Shown: positions 26,004 through 36,238, counted from the stretch's first letter. The stretch is DNA of 64,000 bases from Peteryoungia algae (GCF_030369675.1 NZ_CP128477.1:3614501-3678500); one strand, 5' to 3'. Notes: a model not told the origin generated them from the letters alone. A program made the numbers and translations.

Positions 26004-27578
26004 TCAGGAGACCTGGACCGCAATCACGACGGCAGCCGCAGCAATGACCCAGAGCGCCGCCCGGCCGAACCGTGTGTGCCGGGCCTCCGCACGTCCGATA
26101 CGCTCGGCCGTGTCGGCGTCAAAGCGAAGCCCTTCCTCGCTCATGCGCACGATTTCGCCATGCAGCTTTTCGGTCTTGGCCGCGATCTCCGGCAGCGCCT
26201 CGGCCAGCCTCAGGGCCGCCTTCGCGCCATCCTTCAGGTCGGTCGCGATCCGCTTAGGCCCGAGATTGTCGCGGATCCAGTGCGAAACGACGGGTTCTGC
26301 GGCCTTCCACATGTTGAAACGAGGATTGAGGATGCGCGAGACACCCTCGACCACAACCATGGTCTTCTGCAGCATCACGAGTTCCGGACGTGTTTCCATG
26401 TCGAAGATTTCGGTGACCTCGAACAGCAGCGTCAGCAGCTTGCCCATCGAGATGGTCTCTGCCGGTTGTCCGTGGATCGGCTCGCCGATCGCCCGGATCG
26501 CCTGGGCGAAGCTCGCGACATTGTGGTGCGATGGAACGTAGCCCGCCTCGAAATGGACCTCCGCCACGCGCATGTAGTCGCGGGTAATGAAGCCATAGAG
26601 GATCTCGGCGAGGAAGCGGCGCTCCTTCTTGCCCAGACGCCCGGCAATGCCCATGTCGACCGCGACAATCATGCCAGCGGGATCCACGAAGAGATTGCCG
26701 GGATGCATGTCGGCATGGAAGAAGCCGTCACGAAGCGTATGGCGCAGGAAGGACTGGATCAGCGTGTCGGCCAGCGCATCAAGGTCGTGCCCGGCGGCCA
26801 GAAGTCCTTCGACATCCGACATCTTGATGCCGTCGATCCATTCCATGGTGACGACGTCGCGTCCTGTCCGCTCCCAGTCCACTGTGGGGACGCGGAACCC
26901 GGGATCCTCCTTGGTATTCTCGGCAATTTCCGAAAGGGCAGCGGCCTCGAGCCGCAGATCCATTTCGACCTTGGTGGTCTGCTCGAGCGTCCTGGTCACC
27001 TCGACCGGTCTCAGCCGTCGGGTATGCGGCAGGAAACGCTCCTGCAGATGCGCCACCAGATACATGGCCTCGAGATCGGCGGCGAAGCGCTTGCGCACGC
27101 CGGGGCGGATCACCTTCACGGCCACCTTGCGCCGTCCCTCCGGTGTGTCCACCTCGGCCGGATGCACCTGCGCAATCGATGCGGCAGCAATCGGCTCGTC
27201 GAAGCGCGTGTAGAGATCTTCAATCGTCCGGCCAAGAGACTCACGGATCGTGGCTCTGGCTGCTTCGGTCGGGAAGAATGCCATGCGGTCCTGAAGGCCC
27301 GACAGATCCTCGGCGAAATCCGCGCCGACGACATCCGGTCGGGTTGCGAGAAACTGGCCGATCTTCACATAGGAAGGGCCCAGCCGCGCGACCGCATTGG
27401 CCAGTCGATCGGCCCGGTCGACGGATTTGGCTCGGCTGCGGGCAAGCGGAGCCACGGCCGCCTTGGCGAAGCCGACGAGGGGAGGCAAACCTTCTGATGG
27501 CAGCGCCGCCACGACGCCTTCCCGCACCAGCACCCAGCCGACCCGCGCCAGTCGGAAATATGCACCGATCGTGCTCAT
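26004..27578 (-). CDS. ubiB: Ubiquinone biosynthesis kinase-like protein UbiB
   Basis: 524 residues. ABC1/ADCK atypical kinase: KIGQFLATRPD is the KxGQ motif, VAVKVIRPGVRKRF holds the catalytic Lys, DMHPGNLFV the catalytic loop, and VAVDMGIAGRL the DxG-like segment. The C-terminus ends in two short hydrophobic stretches that anchor it in the membrane. It supports ubiquinone synthesis, probably through ATP-dependent lipid handling. Five bases separate it from ubiE upstream, so the two form an operon. Confidence 0.95.
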   Translation of the reverse strand: MSTIGAYFRLARVGWVLVREGVVAALPSEGLPPLVGFAKAAVAPLARSRAKSVDRADRLANAVARLGPSYVKIGQFLATRPDVVGADFAEDLSGLQDRMAFFPTEAARATIRESLGRTIEDLYTRFDEPIAAASIAQVHPAEVDTPEGRRKVAVKVIRPGVRKRFAADLEAMYLVAHLQERFLPHTRRLRPVEVTRTLEQTTKVEMDLRLEAAALSEIAENTKEDPGFRVPTVDWERTGRDVVTMEWIDGIKMSDVEGLLAAGHDLDALADTLIQSFLRHTLRDGFFHADMHPGNLFVDPAGMIVAVDMGIAGRLGKKERRFLAEILYGFITRDYMRVAEVHFEAGYVPSHHNVASFAQAIRAIGEPIHGQPAETISMGKLLTLLFEVTEIFDMETRPELVMLQKTMVVVEGVSRILNPRFNMWKAAEPVVSHWIRDNLGPKRIATDLKDGAKAALRLAEALPEIAAKTEKLHGEIVRMSEEGLRFDADTAERIGRAEARHTRFGRAALWVIAAAAVVIAVQVS

Positions 27579-27583
27579 GCGCC

Positions 27584-28360
27584 TCAGATCTTCCAGCCGG
27601 AATGCAGGGCTGCGATCCCGCCGGTATAGTTGGTGTAGCGCACGTTGGCGAAACCGGCCCGTTCGATCATCCGGGCGAAATCCGGCTGGTTGGGAAACTT
27701 GCGGATCGATTCCACGAGATACTGATAGGGCTCGGCATCGCCGGTAATCATCTTGCCAAAGCGCGGGATCGCATTGAACGACCAGGCGTCGTAGACCTTG
27801 TCGAGCAGCGGCATCTCCACTTCGGAGAATTCCAGCACCAGCAGTCGTCCACCGCGCTTCAATACCCGGAACGCTTCCGACAGCGCCACGTCGATATGCG
27901 GCACGTTGCGGATGCCGAACGCAATCGTATAGGCGTCAAAGCTCTTGTCTTCGAAAGGAAGGCTTTCGGCATTGGCCTCGACGAAGGTGAGGTTGGGGGA
28001 GAGCCCCTTCTTTTCTGCCCGCTCGGCGCCGACGCCGAGCATCGAGCCATTGATGTCGAGCACGGTTGCATGGGCCAAGCGGTTCGAGGCTTCGACAATG
28101 CGAAACGCGATGTCGCCCGTGCCGCCGGCAACGTCGAGGATCTTGTAATTCGGATCCTTGCGCGGATTGAGGGCCGCCACCATCGCATCCTTCCAGACGC
28201 GGTGCAGACCGGCCGACATCACGTCGTTCATGATGTCGTAGCGCTTGGCCACCTTGTGGAAGACCTCGTTGACCAGACCCTGCTTTTCCTGCTCGTCGAC
28301 CTGGCGGAAGCCATAGGAGGTTTCCATGCCACCCTCGGCGGAAATGCGGCTTGCAGTCAT
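27584..28360 (-). CDS. ubiE: Demethylmenaquinone/ubiquinone C-methyltransferase UbiE
   Basis: 258 residues. SAM motif I is [14 protein letters not shown], and the UbiE signatures [18 protein letters not shown] and the late [12 protein letters not shown] are readable. It methylates the benzoquinone ring during ubiquinone synthesis. The start follows GTGGAGTG. It diverges from mutM across 137 bp. Confidence 0.95.
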   Translation of the reverse strand: MTASRISAEGGMETSYGFRQVDEQEKQGLVNEVFHKVAKRYDIMNDVMSAGLHRVWKDAMVAALNPRKDPNYKILDVAGGTGDIAFRIVEASNRLAHATVLDINGSMLGVGAERAEKKGLSPNLTFVEANAESLPFEDKSFDAYTIAFGIRNVPHIDVALSEAFRVLKRGGRLLVLEFSEVEMPLLDKVYDAWSFNAIPRFGKMITGDAEPYQYLVESIRKFPNQPDFARMIERAGFANVRYTNYTGGIAALHSGWKI

Positions 28361-28497
28361 CGGTTCACTCCACGTAACGGACAGGTCGGGCGGACCATAG
28401 CGAAAAGGGCTCTCACGCGCTATCTGCGCAGGACACCGGCTTCAAGGCTGGTCTATAGACCGTAAAACAGGCGCTTCAAACAGAAAGATGGGCTGAA

Positions 28498-29388
28498 ATG
28501 CCGGAATTGCCAGAGGTTGAGACAGTCAGACGCGGTCTGGCACCCGCCATGGAAGGCGCCAGATTGCAGCGCCTGGAGCTTCGGCGCCCGGATCTGCGCT
28601 TTCCCCTGCCGCGCGATTTTGCCGCAAGGGTAGAAGGACGCCGGATCCTCGCCTTGTCGCGTCGGGCAAAGTACCTGCTGATCGATTTCGAAGACGACCT
28701 GACGATCATTGCCCATCTCGGCATGTCCGGCTCTTTCCGCATCGAGGCGGAGGAGGGGGCAAATCTGCCCGGCGTCTTCCACCACGAGCGCAGCAAGGAC
28801 GAAAAGCACGACCACGTCGTCTTCCATCTCGACCGCCCGGAAGGCGTCGTCCGTGTCGTCTATAATGACCCGCGCCGTTTCGGCTTCATGGAGCTGATGG
28901 CGCGCTCCGAACTCGACACTTATCCGGCCTTCCGCGATCTCGGTCCCGAGCCGGTCGGCAACCGGCTCTCCGCCGACTATCTGGCCACGCGTTTCGCCGG
29001 TCGCAGCCAGCCGCTGAAAAGCGCTCTGCTGGACCAGAAAGTGATTGCTGGTCTCGGCAATATCTATGTCTGCGAGGCGCTCTGGCGCTCGCATCTCTCA
29101 CCCACCCGCAAGGTATCCACACTGGTGACGGCAAAAGGCAGGCCCAAGGCGGAGCTCGCCGTGCTGACCGACGCGATCCGCGAGGTCATTGCGGATGCGA
29201 TCCAGGCAGGCGGCTCGTCATTGCGTGACCATATCCAGGCAGACGGCACGCTGGGCTATTTCCAGCATTCCTTCCGGACCTACGACCGGGAAGGCAAGCC
29301 CTGCCTCTCGGATGGTTGCCAGGGTACCGTCGAAAGAATAGTTCAATCGGGCCGCTCTACATTCTATTGTCGGGCCTGCCAGAAATGA
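28498..29388 (+). CDS. mutM: Formamidopyrimidine-DNA glycosylase (Fpg)
   Basis: 296 residues beginning [14 protein letters not shown], in which Pro2 and Glu3 are the catalytic residues after Met removal. The H2TH region is [19 protein letters not shown] zinc finger ends the protein with Cys-X4-Cys (CLSDGC) and Cys-X2-Cys (YCRACQK). It removes 8-oxoguanine and nicks the abasic site. It is followed by the enoyl-CoA hydratase gene 28 bp on. Confidence 0.97.
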   Translation: MPELPEVETVRRGLAPAMEGARLQRLELRRPDLRFPLPRDFAARVEGRRILALSRRAKYLLIDFEDDLTIIAHLGMSGSFRIEAEEGANLPGVFHHERSKDEKHDHVVFHLDRPEGVVRVVYNDPRRFGFMELMARSELDTYPAFRDLGPEPVGNRLSADYLATRFAGRSQPLKSALLDQKVIAGLGNIYVCEALWRSHLSPTRKVSTLVTAKGRPKAELAVLTDAIREVIADAIQAGGSSLRDHIQADGTLGYFQHSFRTYDREGKPCLSDGCQGTVERIVQSGRSTFYCRACQK

Positions 29389-29416
29389 GGCCAAGGGCCG
29401 CGCAAGTGAGGAAGCC

Positions 29417-30190
29417 ATGTCATATGAAACCCTGTTGATCGAACGCCGCGATCGGGTGGCGTTGATCACCCTCAACCGGCCCCAGGCGCTGAACGCCCTG
29501 AATTCCACCGTCATGCGCGAGCTCGGGCAGCTTCTGGCCGAGCTGCAGGCCGATGCCGCGATCGGTGCCGTCGTGCTCACCGGTTCGGAAAAGGCCTTTG
29601 CGGCGGGTGCCGACATCAAGGAAATGCAGTCGCTCGATTTCGTTGACGTCTATACCGGCAATTTTATCAGCGGCTGGGATGCGATCGCCGGCTTCAGCAA
29701 GCCTTTCATTGCGGCCGTGTCCGGCTTCGCGCTCGGTGGTGGCTGCGAGCTCGCCATGATGTGCGACTTTATCATCGCCTCGAAGAGCGCGAAGTTTGGC
29801 CAGCCCGAGATCACGCTCGGCGTCATGCCCGGCATGGGAGGCTCGCAGCGCCTTACCCGCGCAGTTGGCAAGGCCAAGGCCATGGATCTTTGCCTGACCG
29901 GCCGGATGATGGATGCGATCGAGGCAGAAAGCGCCGGCCTCGTCGCCCGCGTGGTCGAACCGGAGCGCTTGCTCGACGAGGCGCTGGAAGCGGCGGCAAA
30001 GATCGCGTCCTACTCGCTGCCATCCGTCATGATGACCAAGGAGGCGGTCAACCGGGCTTTCGAGCAGACTCTGACGGAGGGGTTGCGCTTCGAGCGCCGC
30101 CTGTTCCATTCTCTCTTCGCCACCGAAGACCAGAAGGAGGGCATGGCCGCCTTCGTTGAGAAGCGCAAGCCGGCCTTCCGGAACAGATAA
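29417..30190 (+). CDS. Enoyl-CoA hydratase
   Basis: 257 residues, crotonase fold. The oxyanion hole is in [14 protein letters not shown] and in [16 protein letters not shown], with catalytic Glu residues in the latter and in [15 protein letters not shown]. It hydrates trans-2-enoyl-CoA in beta-oxidation. The start follows GTGAGGAAG, close behind mutM. Confidence 0.9.
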   Translation: MSYETLLIERRDRVALITLNRPQALNALNSTVMRELGQLLAELQADAAIGAVVLTGSEKAFAAGADIKEMQSLDFVDVYTGNFISGWDAIAGFSKPFIAAVSGFALGGGCELAMMCDFIIASKSAKFGQPEITLGVMPGMGGSQRLTRAVGKAKAMDLCLTGRMMDAIEAESAGLVARVVEPERLLDEALEAAAKIASYSLPSVMMTKEAVNRAFEQTLTEGLRFERRLFHSLFATEDQKEGMAAFVEKRKPAFRNR

Positions 30191-30225
30191 GCGCAAGGGA
30201 GGGCGCGATTCCTGTCGAATCCGCG

Positions 30226-30254
30226 TTGACGCATTCGCGCTTTCCCGCTATATG
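30226..30254 (+). promoter_or_regulatory. Sigma-70 promoter of rpsT
   Basis: TTGACG (30226-30231), 17-bp spacer, TATATG (30249-30254). Good match to the alphaproteobacterial housekeeping consensus, 126 bp before rpsT, which implies a leader of about 120 nt. Confidence 0.7.
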
Positions 30255-30380
30255 CCCGCCCACGGTTGGGAAAGCCATTGCGCTTTCTCATGAAGCAGCT
30301 CCCCAAGTGCTGGTATGGCAGGTCGCAACGACCCGACGCGGCGATGGTGGGCTTTGGTTTGAATTTCGAGAGAGGCATCC

Positions 30381-30647
30381 ATGGCCAACACTTCTTCGGC
30401 GAAAAAGGCGACCCGCAAGATCGCTCGCCGCACTGCAGTCAATAAGGCTCGTCGTTCGCGGGTCCGTGGTTTCATCCGCAAGGTCGAAGAAGCCATCGCT
30501 TCTGGTGACGCTTCGGTTGCCAAGGATGCACTTCAGGCTGCCCAGCCGGAGATCCAGCGCGCCGCCACCAAGGGCGTAGTTCACGCCAACACGGCATCGC
30601 GCAAGATTTCGCGTCTCGCCGCTCGTGTGAAGGCCCTGGCTGTCTAA
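30381..30647 (+). CDS. rpsT: 30S ribosomal protein S20
   Basis: 88 residues, basic, with [17 protein letters not shown] at the N-terminus and the three-helix S20 pattern ([15 protein letters not shown]). It binds 16S rRNA early in 30S assembly. Dedicated promoter at 30226 and intrinsic terminator just after the stop make it a single-gene unit upstream of dnaA, the usual arrangement in rhizobia. Confidence 0.97.
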   Translation: MANTSSAKKATRKIARRTAVNKARRSRVRGFIRKVEEAIASGDASVAKDALQAAQPEIQRAATKGVVHANTASRKISRLAARVKALAV

Positions 30648-30674
30648 TTTTAGACACTGTTTCGACATTTTCTG

Positions 30675-30702
30675 AAGAGCCTGGCGTTTCGCCGGGCTTT
30701 TC
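30675..30702 (+). terminator. Intrinsic terminator of rpsT
   Basis: AGAGCCTGGC pairs with GCCGGGCTTT (G-U pairs allowed) around a 5-nt loop, followed by TTTTCG, 28 bp after the rpsT stop. Confidence 0.8.
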
Positions 30703-30732
30703 GTCGTTTCCGTTTCGGCGGTGTTGAGCTGG

Positions 30733-30778
30733 CGCATTGTAATGCGGTGAAACAAGCTTACTTGTCAGTCGCATGACA
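30733..30778. repeat. Two inverted repeats upstream of dnaA
   Basis: CGCATT (30733-30738) and AATGCG (30741-30746) flank GT; 16 nt later TGTCA (30763-30767) and TGACA (30774-30778) flank 6 nt. Both are short dyads that could be regulator sites at the distal end of the dnaA leader. Confidence 0.3.
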
Positions 30779-30861
30779 TAAAATACCCAATCATTACATT
30801 GGCTTGAGAGAGGTCGTCAGCTTCGCCTCCACTTTCCGCCGGGGGAAGTTGGGCGCCTTGT

Positions 30862-30987
30862 GAGTCAAGAGATTTTTTATTTTTCTGCTCTGCCGGAGGT
30901 CCATTTTGCCGCCGGCCATGAATCTCCTTGATTCAAAAGCATTTCTTTTTCGACCGAATGTGACGCAAAAATGAAGTACCAAGAGTC
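30862..30987. promoter_or_regulatory. Cluster of four GANTC (CcrM) sites in the dnaA leader
   Basis: GAGTC 30862-30866, GAATC 30920-30924, GATTC 30930-30934 and GAGTC 30983-30987. CcrM methylates GANTC in alphaproteobacteria and its state influences dnaA transcription in Caulobacter. Random expectation at this GC content is about one site per 280 bp. Confidence 0.45.
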
Positions 30988-31466
30988 AATGGCCGCCGCC
31001 GGAGTTTGCGTAAAAATCCCGGTTGATCTTGCCATTTGATCCTGCCTTAATGGCCTCCAGCAAGGGGGCAGGGAAACCTCCGAAACGACGGCTCGGACGG
31101 CAGCAATGTGGTCTGGACCAGTCTACCCTTGCCGGAGCGGAGTGTTTCCATTCCGTTTTATCATAAAGTGTTCGGCGTTGCATCGGAGACGTAGTCGTCT
31201 CCGCGCGATGAGGATTTGTGTCTTGTCTGCAGCATTGCAGATCGGGCCGGAGAATTACGAGCCGCATGTCGAGGATGCGGTTCGGGGGACAAGGGACGAC
31301 CATCGTCTTGAGGGGGCGAGGGGCAAGTCATGCGGGTGCTTTCGGCTGAAGCACCCTTGTGATGCGTCTGGGGACTGTCGATCCTTCGGGGTCGGCGCGA
31401 GATGAAGCGGCTGTCGGGCGAGCATTGAAGCGCCCTACACCAGGAATGATTTTGGAAGGCGGCAAT

Positions 31467-33023
31467 ATGCACATGAACTCGATGACGGCCAGTGCGTTGG
31501 TAAACGGGGACAATGCACAGTCGGCGCTTGGCGTCGCGTGCTCCGACGGAGCAGGAGAGAATGCCGGAATGACACATAGCGACCTCTTCGACCGCTTCAG
31601 CAAAAGACTGAAGGCGCAGGTCGGGGTTGATGTCTACCAGAGCTGGTTCGCCCGCCTTAAGCTGCATTCGGCTTCCAAGAGCGTGGTTCGGCTGACGGTT
31701 CCCACGACCTTCCTGAAGTCCTGGATCAATAACCGCTACCTGGATCTGATCACGTCGATCTTCCAGGCGGAGGATCCGTCGATCCTGAAGATCGAGATCA
31801 TGGTCCGCACCGCCAGCCGCAACACCCGCGGCCCGATCATGGACGAGCGTCAGGTGGGTTCCGAGCCCGCACCCCAGCAGACCACAGCGCGCAAGACAAG
31901 TCCGCAGGGCATCGGCCAGATCGCCTCGCCGCCCGGTCCGTCGTCGGTCACGGGCCGCGCGACAAGCACGGCAAGCCCGCTCTTCGGCTCGCCGCTCGAC
32001 AGCCGCTACACCTTCGATGGTTTTGTCGAAGGCGCGTCGAACCGGGTAGCACTCGCGGCCGCCAAAACCATCGCCGAAGCCGGCGCTGGCGCCGTACGCT
32101 TCAACCCGCTCTTCATTCATTCCTCCGTCGGTCTCGGCAAGACGCATCTGTTGCAGGCGATCGCCAATGCCGCAGTGCACAGCCCGCGCGCGCCGCGCGT
32201 GGTCTATCTGACCGCCGAATATTTCATGTGGCGCTTTGCCACCGCCATCCGCGACAACGATGCCCTCACGCTGAAGGACTCGCTGCGCAACATCGACCTC
32301 CTGATCATCGACGACATGCAGTTCCTGCAGGGCAAGATGATCCAGCACGAGTTCTGCCATCTGCTCAACATGCTGCTTGACAGCGCAAAGCAGGTCGTCG
32401 TCGCCGCCGACCGTGCGCCCTGGGAACTGGAATCGCTTGACCCGCGTGTTCGTTCGCGTCTCCAGGGTGGCGTTGCCATCGAAATGGAAGCGCCTGACTA
32501 CGATATGCGTCTCGACATGATGAAGTCGCGCCTGGAAGTCGTCCGCAAGGATGACGCTTCGATCGACATTCCCGCCGAGATCCTGGAACATGTTGCGCGC
32601 AACATCACCAGCAGCGGCCGCGACCTGGAAGGTGCCTTCAACCAGCTTCTGTTCCGCCGTTCCTTCGAGCCGAACCTGTCGATCGAACGCGTCGATGAAC
32701 TGCTCGCCCATCTTGTCGGCGCGGGCGATCAGAAGCGCGTGCGCATCGAGGACATCCAGCGCGTCGTCGCTCGTCACTACAATGTTTCGCGCCAGGAACT
32801 GGTGTCCAACCGCCGCACCCGCGTCATCGTCAAGCCGCGCCAGATCGCCATGTATCTGTCGAAGACGCTGACCCCGCGCTCCTTCCCGGAGATCGGTCGC
32901 CGCTTCGGCGGTCGTGACCACACGACGGTTTTGCATGCGGTTCGCAAGATCGAAGAGCTGATCTCGGCCGACCAGAAGCTGTCGCAGGAGATTGAACTCC
33001 TGCGTCGCCTGATCAACGAATAA
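31467..33023 (+). CDS. dnaA: Chromosomal replication initiator protein DnaA
   Basis: 518 residues from ATG 31467, with GGAAGG 9 nt upstream; the frame is open to 31359 and ATG 31569 ([10 protein letters not shown] follows) is another candidate start. Domain III AAA+ has Walker [11 protein letters not shown] and Walker [11 protein letters not shown]; domain IV has the DnaA-box binding signature [16 protein letters not shown]. The protein opens the origin in an ATP-dependent way. Domain II is a long variable linker rich in Gln, Thr and Ser. Intrinsic terminator right after it. Confidence 0.96.
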   Translation: MHMNSMTASALVNGDNAQSALGVACSDGAGENAGMTHSDLFDRFSKRLKAQVGVDVYQSWFARLKLHSASKSVVRLTVPTTFLKSWINNRYLDLITSIFQAEDPSILKIEIMVRTASRNTRGPIMDERQVGSEPAPQQTTARKTSPQGIGQIASPPGPSSVTGRATSTASPLFGSPLDSRYTFDGFVEGASNRVALAAAKTIAEAGAGAVRFNPLFIHSSVGLGKTHLLQAIANAAVHSPRAPRVVYLTAEYFMWRFATAIRDNDALTLKDSLRNIDLLIIDDMQFLQGKMIQHEFCHLLNMLLDSAKQVVVAADRAPWELESLDPRVRSRLQGGVAIEMEAPDYDMRLDMMKSRLEVVRKDDASIDIPAEILEHVARNITSSGRDLEGAFNQLLFRRSFEPNLSIERVDELLAHLVGAGDQKRVRIEDIQRVVARHYNVSRQELVSNRRTRVIVKPRQIAMYLSKTLTPRSFPEIGRRFGGRDHTTVLHAVRKIEELISADQKLSQEIELLRRLINE

Positions 33024-33044
33024 GCGAAAAACCGCAGACTTTGA

Positions 33045-33083
33045 GGCCACCGAGATCCCGAAACGGGCTCTTGGTGGCCTTTC
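33045..33083 (+). terminator. Intrinsic terminator of dnaA
   Basis: A 16-bp imperfect stem runs from GGCCACC at 33045 to GGTGGCC ending at 33079, with a 3-nt loop (AAA) at 33061-33063 and only one mismatch plus one G-U pair, followed by TTT. It lies 22 bp after the dnaA stop. Confidence 0.85.
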
Positions 33084-33237
33084 CGTATCCGGACGCGGTC
33101 AGACGCGGACGATCGCGATGATCTCGGGGTTACGATCCAGATGAGACGGGCGATCTCAACTTTCCAGAAGTTTCATTTCAGCATAGCCCGCAGTCAACGA
33201 TGAGGCTGTATTCCCGCGTTCCGCCAGGCGCTCTTCC

Positions 33238-34419
33238 TCAGCAGGCGAGGTCTGCGACGACGGCGTTGAGGATCAGCATCCCGGTTGGTGTTACCCGAAG
33301 CCTCGAATTGCCCAGCCGCTCGATGAAGCCCTGCTCCAGCAGGAACTGCTCCTTGTCGGGATCGGGATCGCGACCGGAAAGCTGCTGCCACCGGGCGAGA
33401 TCGACGCCCTCGCGCAGGCGAAGCCCCATCAGAAGCAATTCGTCGGCCTGCGCCTCGTGATCGAGCTCTTCGCGTTCGATCATCCCGTGGCCATTCTGCT
33501 CGACGGCAGAAAGCCAGGTTTCCGGATGCCGTTCGGCCACCGTCGCGATCTTCGTCCGCCCTTGCGTCAAACGCCCATGCGCTCCCGGACCGACGCCGGC
33601 ATAGTCGCCGTAGCGCCAGTAGGTGAGGTTGTGCCGGCTCTCGGCACCCGGGCGGGCATGGTTCGACACCTCATAGGCCGGAAGCCCCTCGCGCGCGGTA
33701 ATCTCCTGCGTCGCCTCGTAAAGCGTTGCCGCATGTTCGTCATCGGGCACGATCAGCTTGCCGGCCTTGTGCAGGCCGTAGAAGGCCGTGCCCTCCTCGA
33801 TGGTCAGCTGGTAGAGCGACAGATGGTCGACGGCATAGGACATGGCTTCCTTCAGTTCACGCTCCCATCCCTCCACCGTCTGGTTGGGCCTGGCATAGAT
33901 CAGGTCGAAGGACATGCGCGGAAAGATCTCGCGCGCCAGCCGGATGGCTTTCAGCGCATCAGCGACGTCATGCAGTCGGCCGAGAAAGCGCAGGTCAGGA
34001 TCGTTCAGCGCCTGCACACCGAGCGAGACGCGGTTGACGCCGGCAGCCCGGTAGCCGTGAAAGCGGGTCGCCTCGACGCTGGAGGGATTGGCCTCCATCG
34101 TGATTTCGATGCCATCGGGCATGTGCCAGTTGGCGGCAATCCCATCAAGGATGGCGCCGACCGTCGCGGGATCCATCAACGAGGGCGTGCCACCGCCCAT
34201 GAAAACGCTGGTGACCGTCTTCGGCCCGGAGAGCGCCCTGATCGCCTTCATCTCGGCGAGGAATGCCGAGACAAAGCGAGCCTGATCCACGGGCTGGTGG
34301 CGTACATGGCTGTTGAAGTCGCAGTAAGGGCATTTGGCCGCGCAGAAGGGCCAATGCACATAGACGCCGAAGCCGGGTTCTCCCGTATCAGGTAGAAGCG
34401 TGAAGGACCGGTCGGTCAA
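33238..34419 (-). CDS. hemW: Radical SAM heme chaperone HemW
   Basis: 393 residues starting at TTG 34419, with GGAGG 10 nt upstream inside the rdgB stop region; the frame extends to 34509 but overlaps rdgB. The radical-SAM Cys motif reads CAAKCPYCDF (Cys-X3-Cys-X2-Cys), followed by FMGGGTPSLM. A HemN-like C-terminal domain is present. HemW binds heme and delivers it to respiratory enzymes; the CPO activity of HemN needs a further Cys that this family lacks. It follows rdgB by 4 nt in an operon. Confidence 0.92.
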   Translation of the reverse strand: MTDRSFTLLPDTGEPGFGVYVHWPFCAAKCPYCDFNSHVRHQPVDQARFVSAFLAEMKAIRALSGPKTVTSVFMGGGTPSLMDPATVGAILDGIAANWHMPDGIEITMEANPSSVEATRFHGYRAAGVNRVSLGVQALNDPDLRFLGRLHDVADALKAIRLAREIFPRMSFDLIYARPNQTVEGWERELKEAMSYAVDHLSLYQLTIEEGTAFYGLHKAGKLIVPDDEHAATLYEATQEITAREGLPAYEVSNHARPGAESRHNLTYWRYGDYAGVGPGAHGRLTQGRTKIATVAERHPETWLSAVEQNGHGMIEREELDHEAQADELLLMGLRLREGVDLARWQQLSGRDPDPDKEQFLLEQGFIERLGNSRLRVTPTGMLILNAVVADLAC

Positions 34420-34423
34420 GGGG

Positions 34424-35068
34424 TCACGCCTCCAGGCAGGTTTCGACGAAGAGCTTGAAGGCACGTGCGCGGTGCGACAGCGCTGCTGCATCGCCCGGTT
34501 TCCAGCCATGCTTCTCGTCCGCGGTCATCTCGCCGAAGGTGCGCTCATGGCCTTCCGGCTGGAAGATCGGGTCATAGCCGAAGCCGGCGGACCCACGCGG
34601 CGGCCAGGCAACGGTGCCCTCGACCTCGCCCCGGAAGAATTCGGTATGGCCATCGGGCCAGGCGAGGCAGAGCACGCTGACAAAGCGGCAGCTCCGTTTC
34701 GCCGGATCAGAAGCGTCGCGTTCTGCAAGTGCTGTCTCGACCTTTTCCATCGCCATGGCAAAGTCGCGACTGCCATCCTCGCGTTCGGCCCAGTTGGCCG
34801 TGTAGACGCCGGGCGCGCCGTCGAGTGCATCGATGACGAGGCCGCTGTCGTCGGAGAGGGCTGGCAGGCCAGACGCCTTGGCTGAGGCCAGCGCCTTGAT
34901 CGCGGCATTTTCCTCGAAGGTCGTGCCGGTTTCATCCGGTTCGACGAAGTTGAGGTCCTTGGCCGACTTGGCGGAAAAGCCGAAGGGGCCGATCAGGTCG
35001 GCGATCTCGGCGATCTTGCCGGCATTGTGGCTGGCGACGACGATGGTGCGGGTATCAAGCTTGCGCAT
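34424..35068 (-). CDS. rdgB: RdgB/HAM1 non-canonical purine NTP pyrophosphatase
   Basis: 214 residues from ATG 35068. [10 protein letters not shown] near the N-terminus, [15 protein letters not shown] and [19 protein letters not shown] are the HAM1 substrate and metal-binding motifs. It removes ITP, dITP and XTP so that they do not enter DNA. It follows the VOC gene by 7 nt and precedes hemW by 4 nt. Confidence 0.95.
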   Translation of the reverse strand: MRKLDTRTIVVASHNAGKIAEIADLIGPFGFSAKSAKDLNFVEPDETGTTFEENAAIKALASAKASGLPALSDDSGLVIDALDGAPGVYTANWAEREDGSRDFAMAMEKVETALAERDASDPAKRSCRFVSVLCLAWPDGHTEFFRGEVEGTVAWPPRGSAGFGYDPIFQPEGHERTFGEMTADEKHGWKPGDAAALSHRARAFKLFVETCLEA

Positions 35069-35075
35069 GCGGTCC

Positions 35076-35489
35076 TCAGAGATTCCAGAGTTTCGGTTCG
35101 GCGCATTCCAGGCTGTTGCCGGCGGGATCGCGGAAATAGATCGAGCGGGCGCCACTGGGCCAGCGGAAATCGGATTCGATGGTGATCCCGGCGGAAATCA
35201 ACCGTGCCACCATGGCGTCGAGTGCATCGCCGGATACGCGGAAACACAGGTGACCCGCGCCGCTCGTGCCATGTGCCGGAACCGGCAGCGACCCTGCTGG
35301 CGCGGGCTTTGCCGTCTCCGCCGCATTGAAGATCAGCACCACCGTCTGCCCGCAGCGGAAGAAGATGTGCCGATCGTCATGCCGTGCGATGCGTTCCAGG
35401 CCCAGTACGGCGCCATAGAAATGCTCGGCGGCGTCGAGGTCGGACGCATAGAGCGCCGCTTCCAGAACGCCTTCGATCTCCCCTGCCAT
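35076..35489 (-). CDS. VOC (glyoxalase-type) superfamily protein
   Basis: 137 residues. Two beta-alpha-beta-beta-beta modules of the VOC fold are suggested by [20 protein letters not shown] and the C-terminal [17 protein letters not shown], where Glu is a likely metal ligand. Substrate unknown; the family includes dioxygenases and resistance proteins. It stands between rph and rdgB. Confidence 0.82.
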   Translation of the reverse strand: MAGEIEGVLEAALYASDLDAAEHFYGAVLGLERIARHDDRHIFFRCGQTVVLIFNAAETAKPAPAGSLPVPAHGTSGAGHLCFRVSGDALDAMVARLISAGITIESDFRWPSGARSIYFRDPAGNSLECAEPKLWNL

Positions 35490-35521
35490 CCGCCCGGCCT
35501 CTTCGCCTCAGTCCCGAGGTC

Positions 35522-36238
35522 TCAGCCGATCGCCTGCTTCTGCAGGGCGACCAGTTCGTCGATCCCGTTGCGGGCGAGGCCGAGCAGGATCAGAAACTCG
35601 TCCTGGCTGAATGGCTTGCCTTCGGCCGTGCCCTGGATCTCGACGATGCCGCCGGTTCCGGTCATGACGAAATTGGCATCCGTCTCGGCTGCCGAGTCTT
35701 CCAGATAATCGAGGTCGATCACCGGCTGGGTTGCGAAGATGCCGCAGGAGACGGCCGCGATATGGTCCTTCAGGACCTTCTCGACCTTGATCATGCTGCG
35801 GGTTTCCATCCACTTCAGGCAATCATGCAGCGCGATCCACGCGCCGGTAATCGCCGCAGTGCGCGTGCCGCCATCGGCCTGAATGACGTCGCAGTCGATC
35901 GAGATCTGCCGCTCGCCGAGCGCTTCCAGATCGACGACAGCGCGCAGCGAGCGACCGATCAGCCGCTGGATTTCCTGCGTGCGGCCGCTCTGCTTGCCGG
36001 CGGAGGCCTCGCGGCGCATGCGGTCGCCGGTGGCGCGCGGCAGCATGCCGTATTCGGCCGTCACCCAGCCCTTGCCCGAATTGCGCAGCCACGGCGGGGT
36101 CTTGTCTTCGAGGCTTGCCGTGCACAGCACATGCGTATCGCCGAATTTGACCAGGCAGGAGCCTTCCGCATGCTTGGAAAAGTTGCGCTCGAACGAAACC
36201 TTGCGCATTTGATCGGTTTTTCTGCCGGATGGCCGCAT
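35522..36238 (-). CDS. rph: Ribonuclease PH
   Basis: 238 residues from ATG 36238. Family motifs are [33 protein letters not shown] and later [14 protein letters not shown], with the late [16 protein letters not shown]. It trims tRNA 3' ends using phosphate as acceptor. Its start diverges from hrcA across 171 bp. Confidence 0.96.
   Translation of the reverse strand: MRPSGRKTDQMRKVSFERNFSKHAEGSCLVKFGDTHVLCTASLEDKTPPWLRNSGKGWVTAEYGMLPRATGDRMRREASAGKQSGRTQEIQRLIGRSLRAVVDLEALGERQISIDCDVIQADGGTRTAAITGAWIALHDCLKWMETRSMIKVEKVLKDHIAAVSCGIFATQPVIDLDYLEDSAAETDANFVMTGTGGIVEIQGTAEGKPFSQDEFLILLGLARNGIDELVALQKQAIG

Larger units (their letters stand above)
30648..31466. other. Long non-coding region between rpsT and dnaA
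   Basis: About 820 bp with no convincing gene. It holds the rpsT terminator, two inverted repeats (CGCATT-gt-AATGCG, 30733-30746; TGTCA-N6-TGACA, 30763-30778), an AT-rich stretch and four GANTC sites (30862-30987). No clear DnaA box (TTATCCACA) is seen. It should carry the dnaA promoters and a long leader. Rhizobial chromosomal origins are usually near hemE, so I do not call this an origin. Confidence 0.6.

Noticed and set aside
30794..30982. 62-codon minus-strand ORF in the rpsT-dnaA gap
   Set aside because: AT-rich codon use unlike neighbours, no ribosome binding site, and it spans most of the GANTC cluster.
31161..33050. 629-codon minus-strand ORF opposite dnaA
   Set aside because: Shadow of dnaA; no start signal or recognisable domain.
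33207..33235. GGAAC followed by CGTT near the 3' end of hemW
   Set aside because: The spacer is 18 nt, outside the 16-17 range, and it faces away from any gene start.
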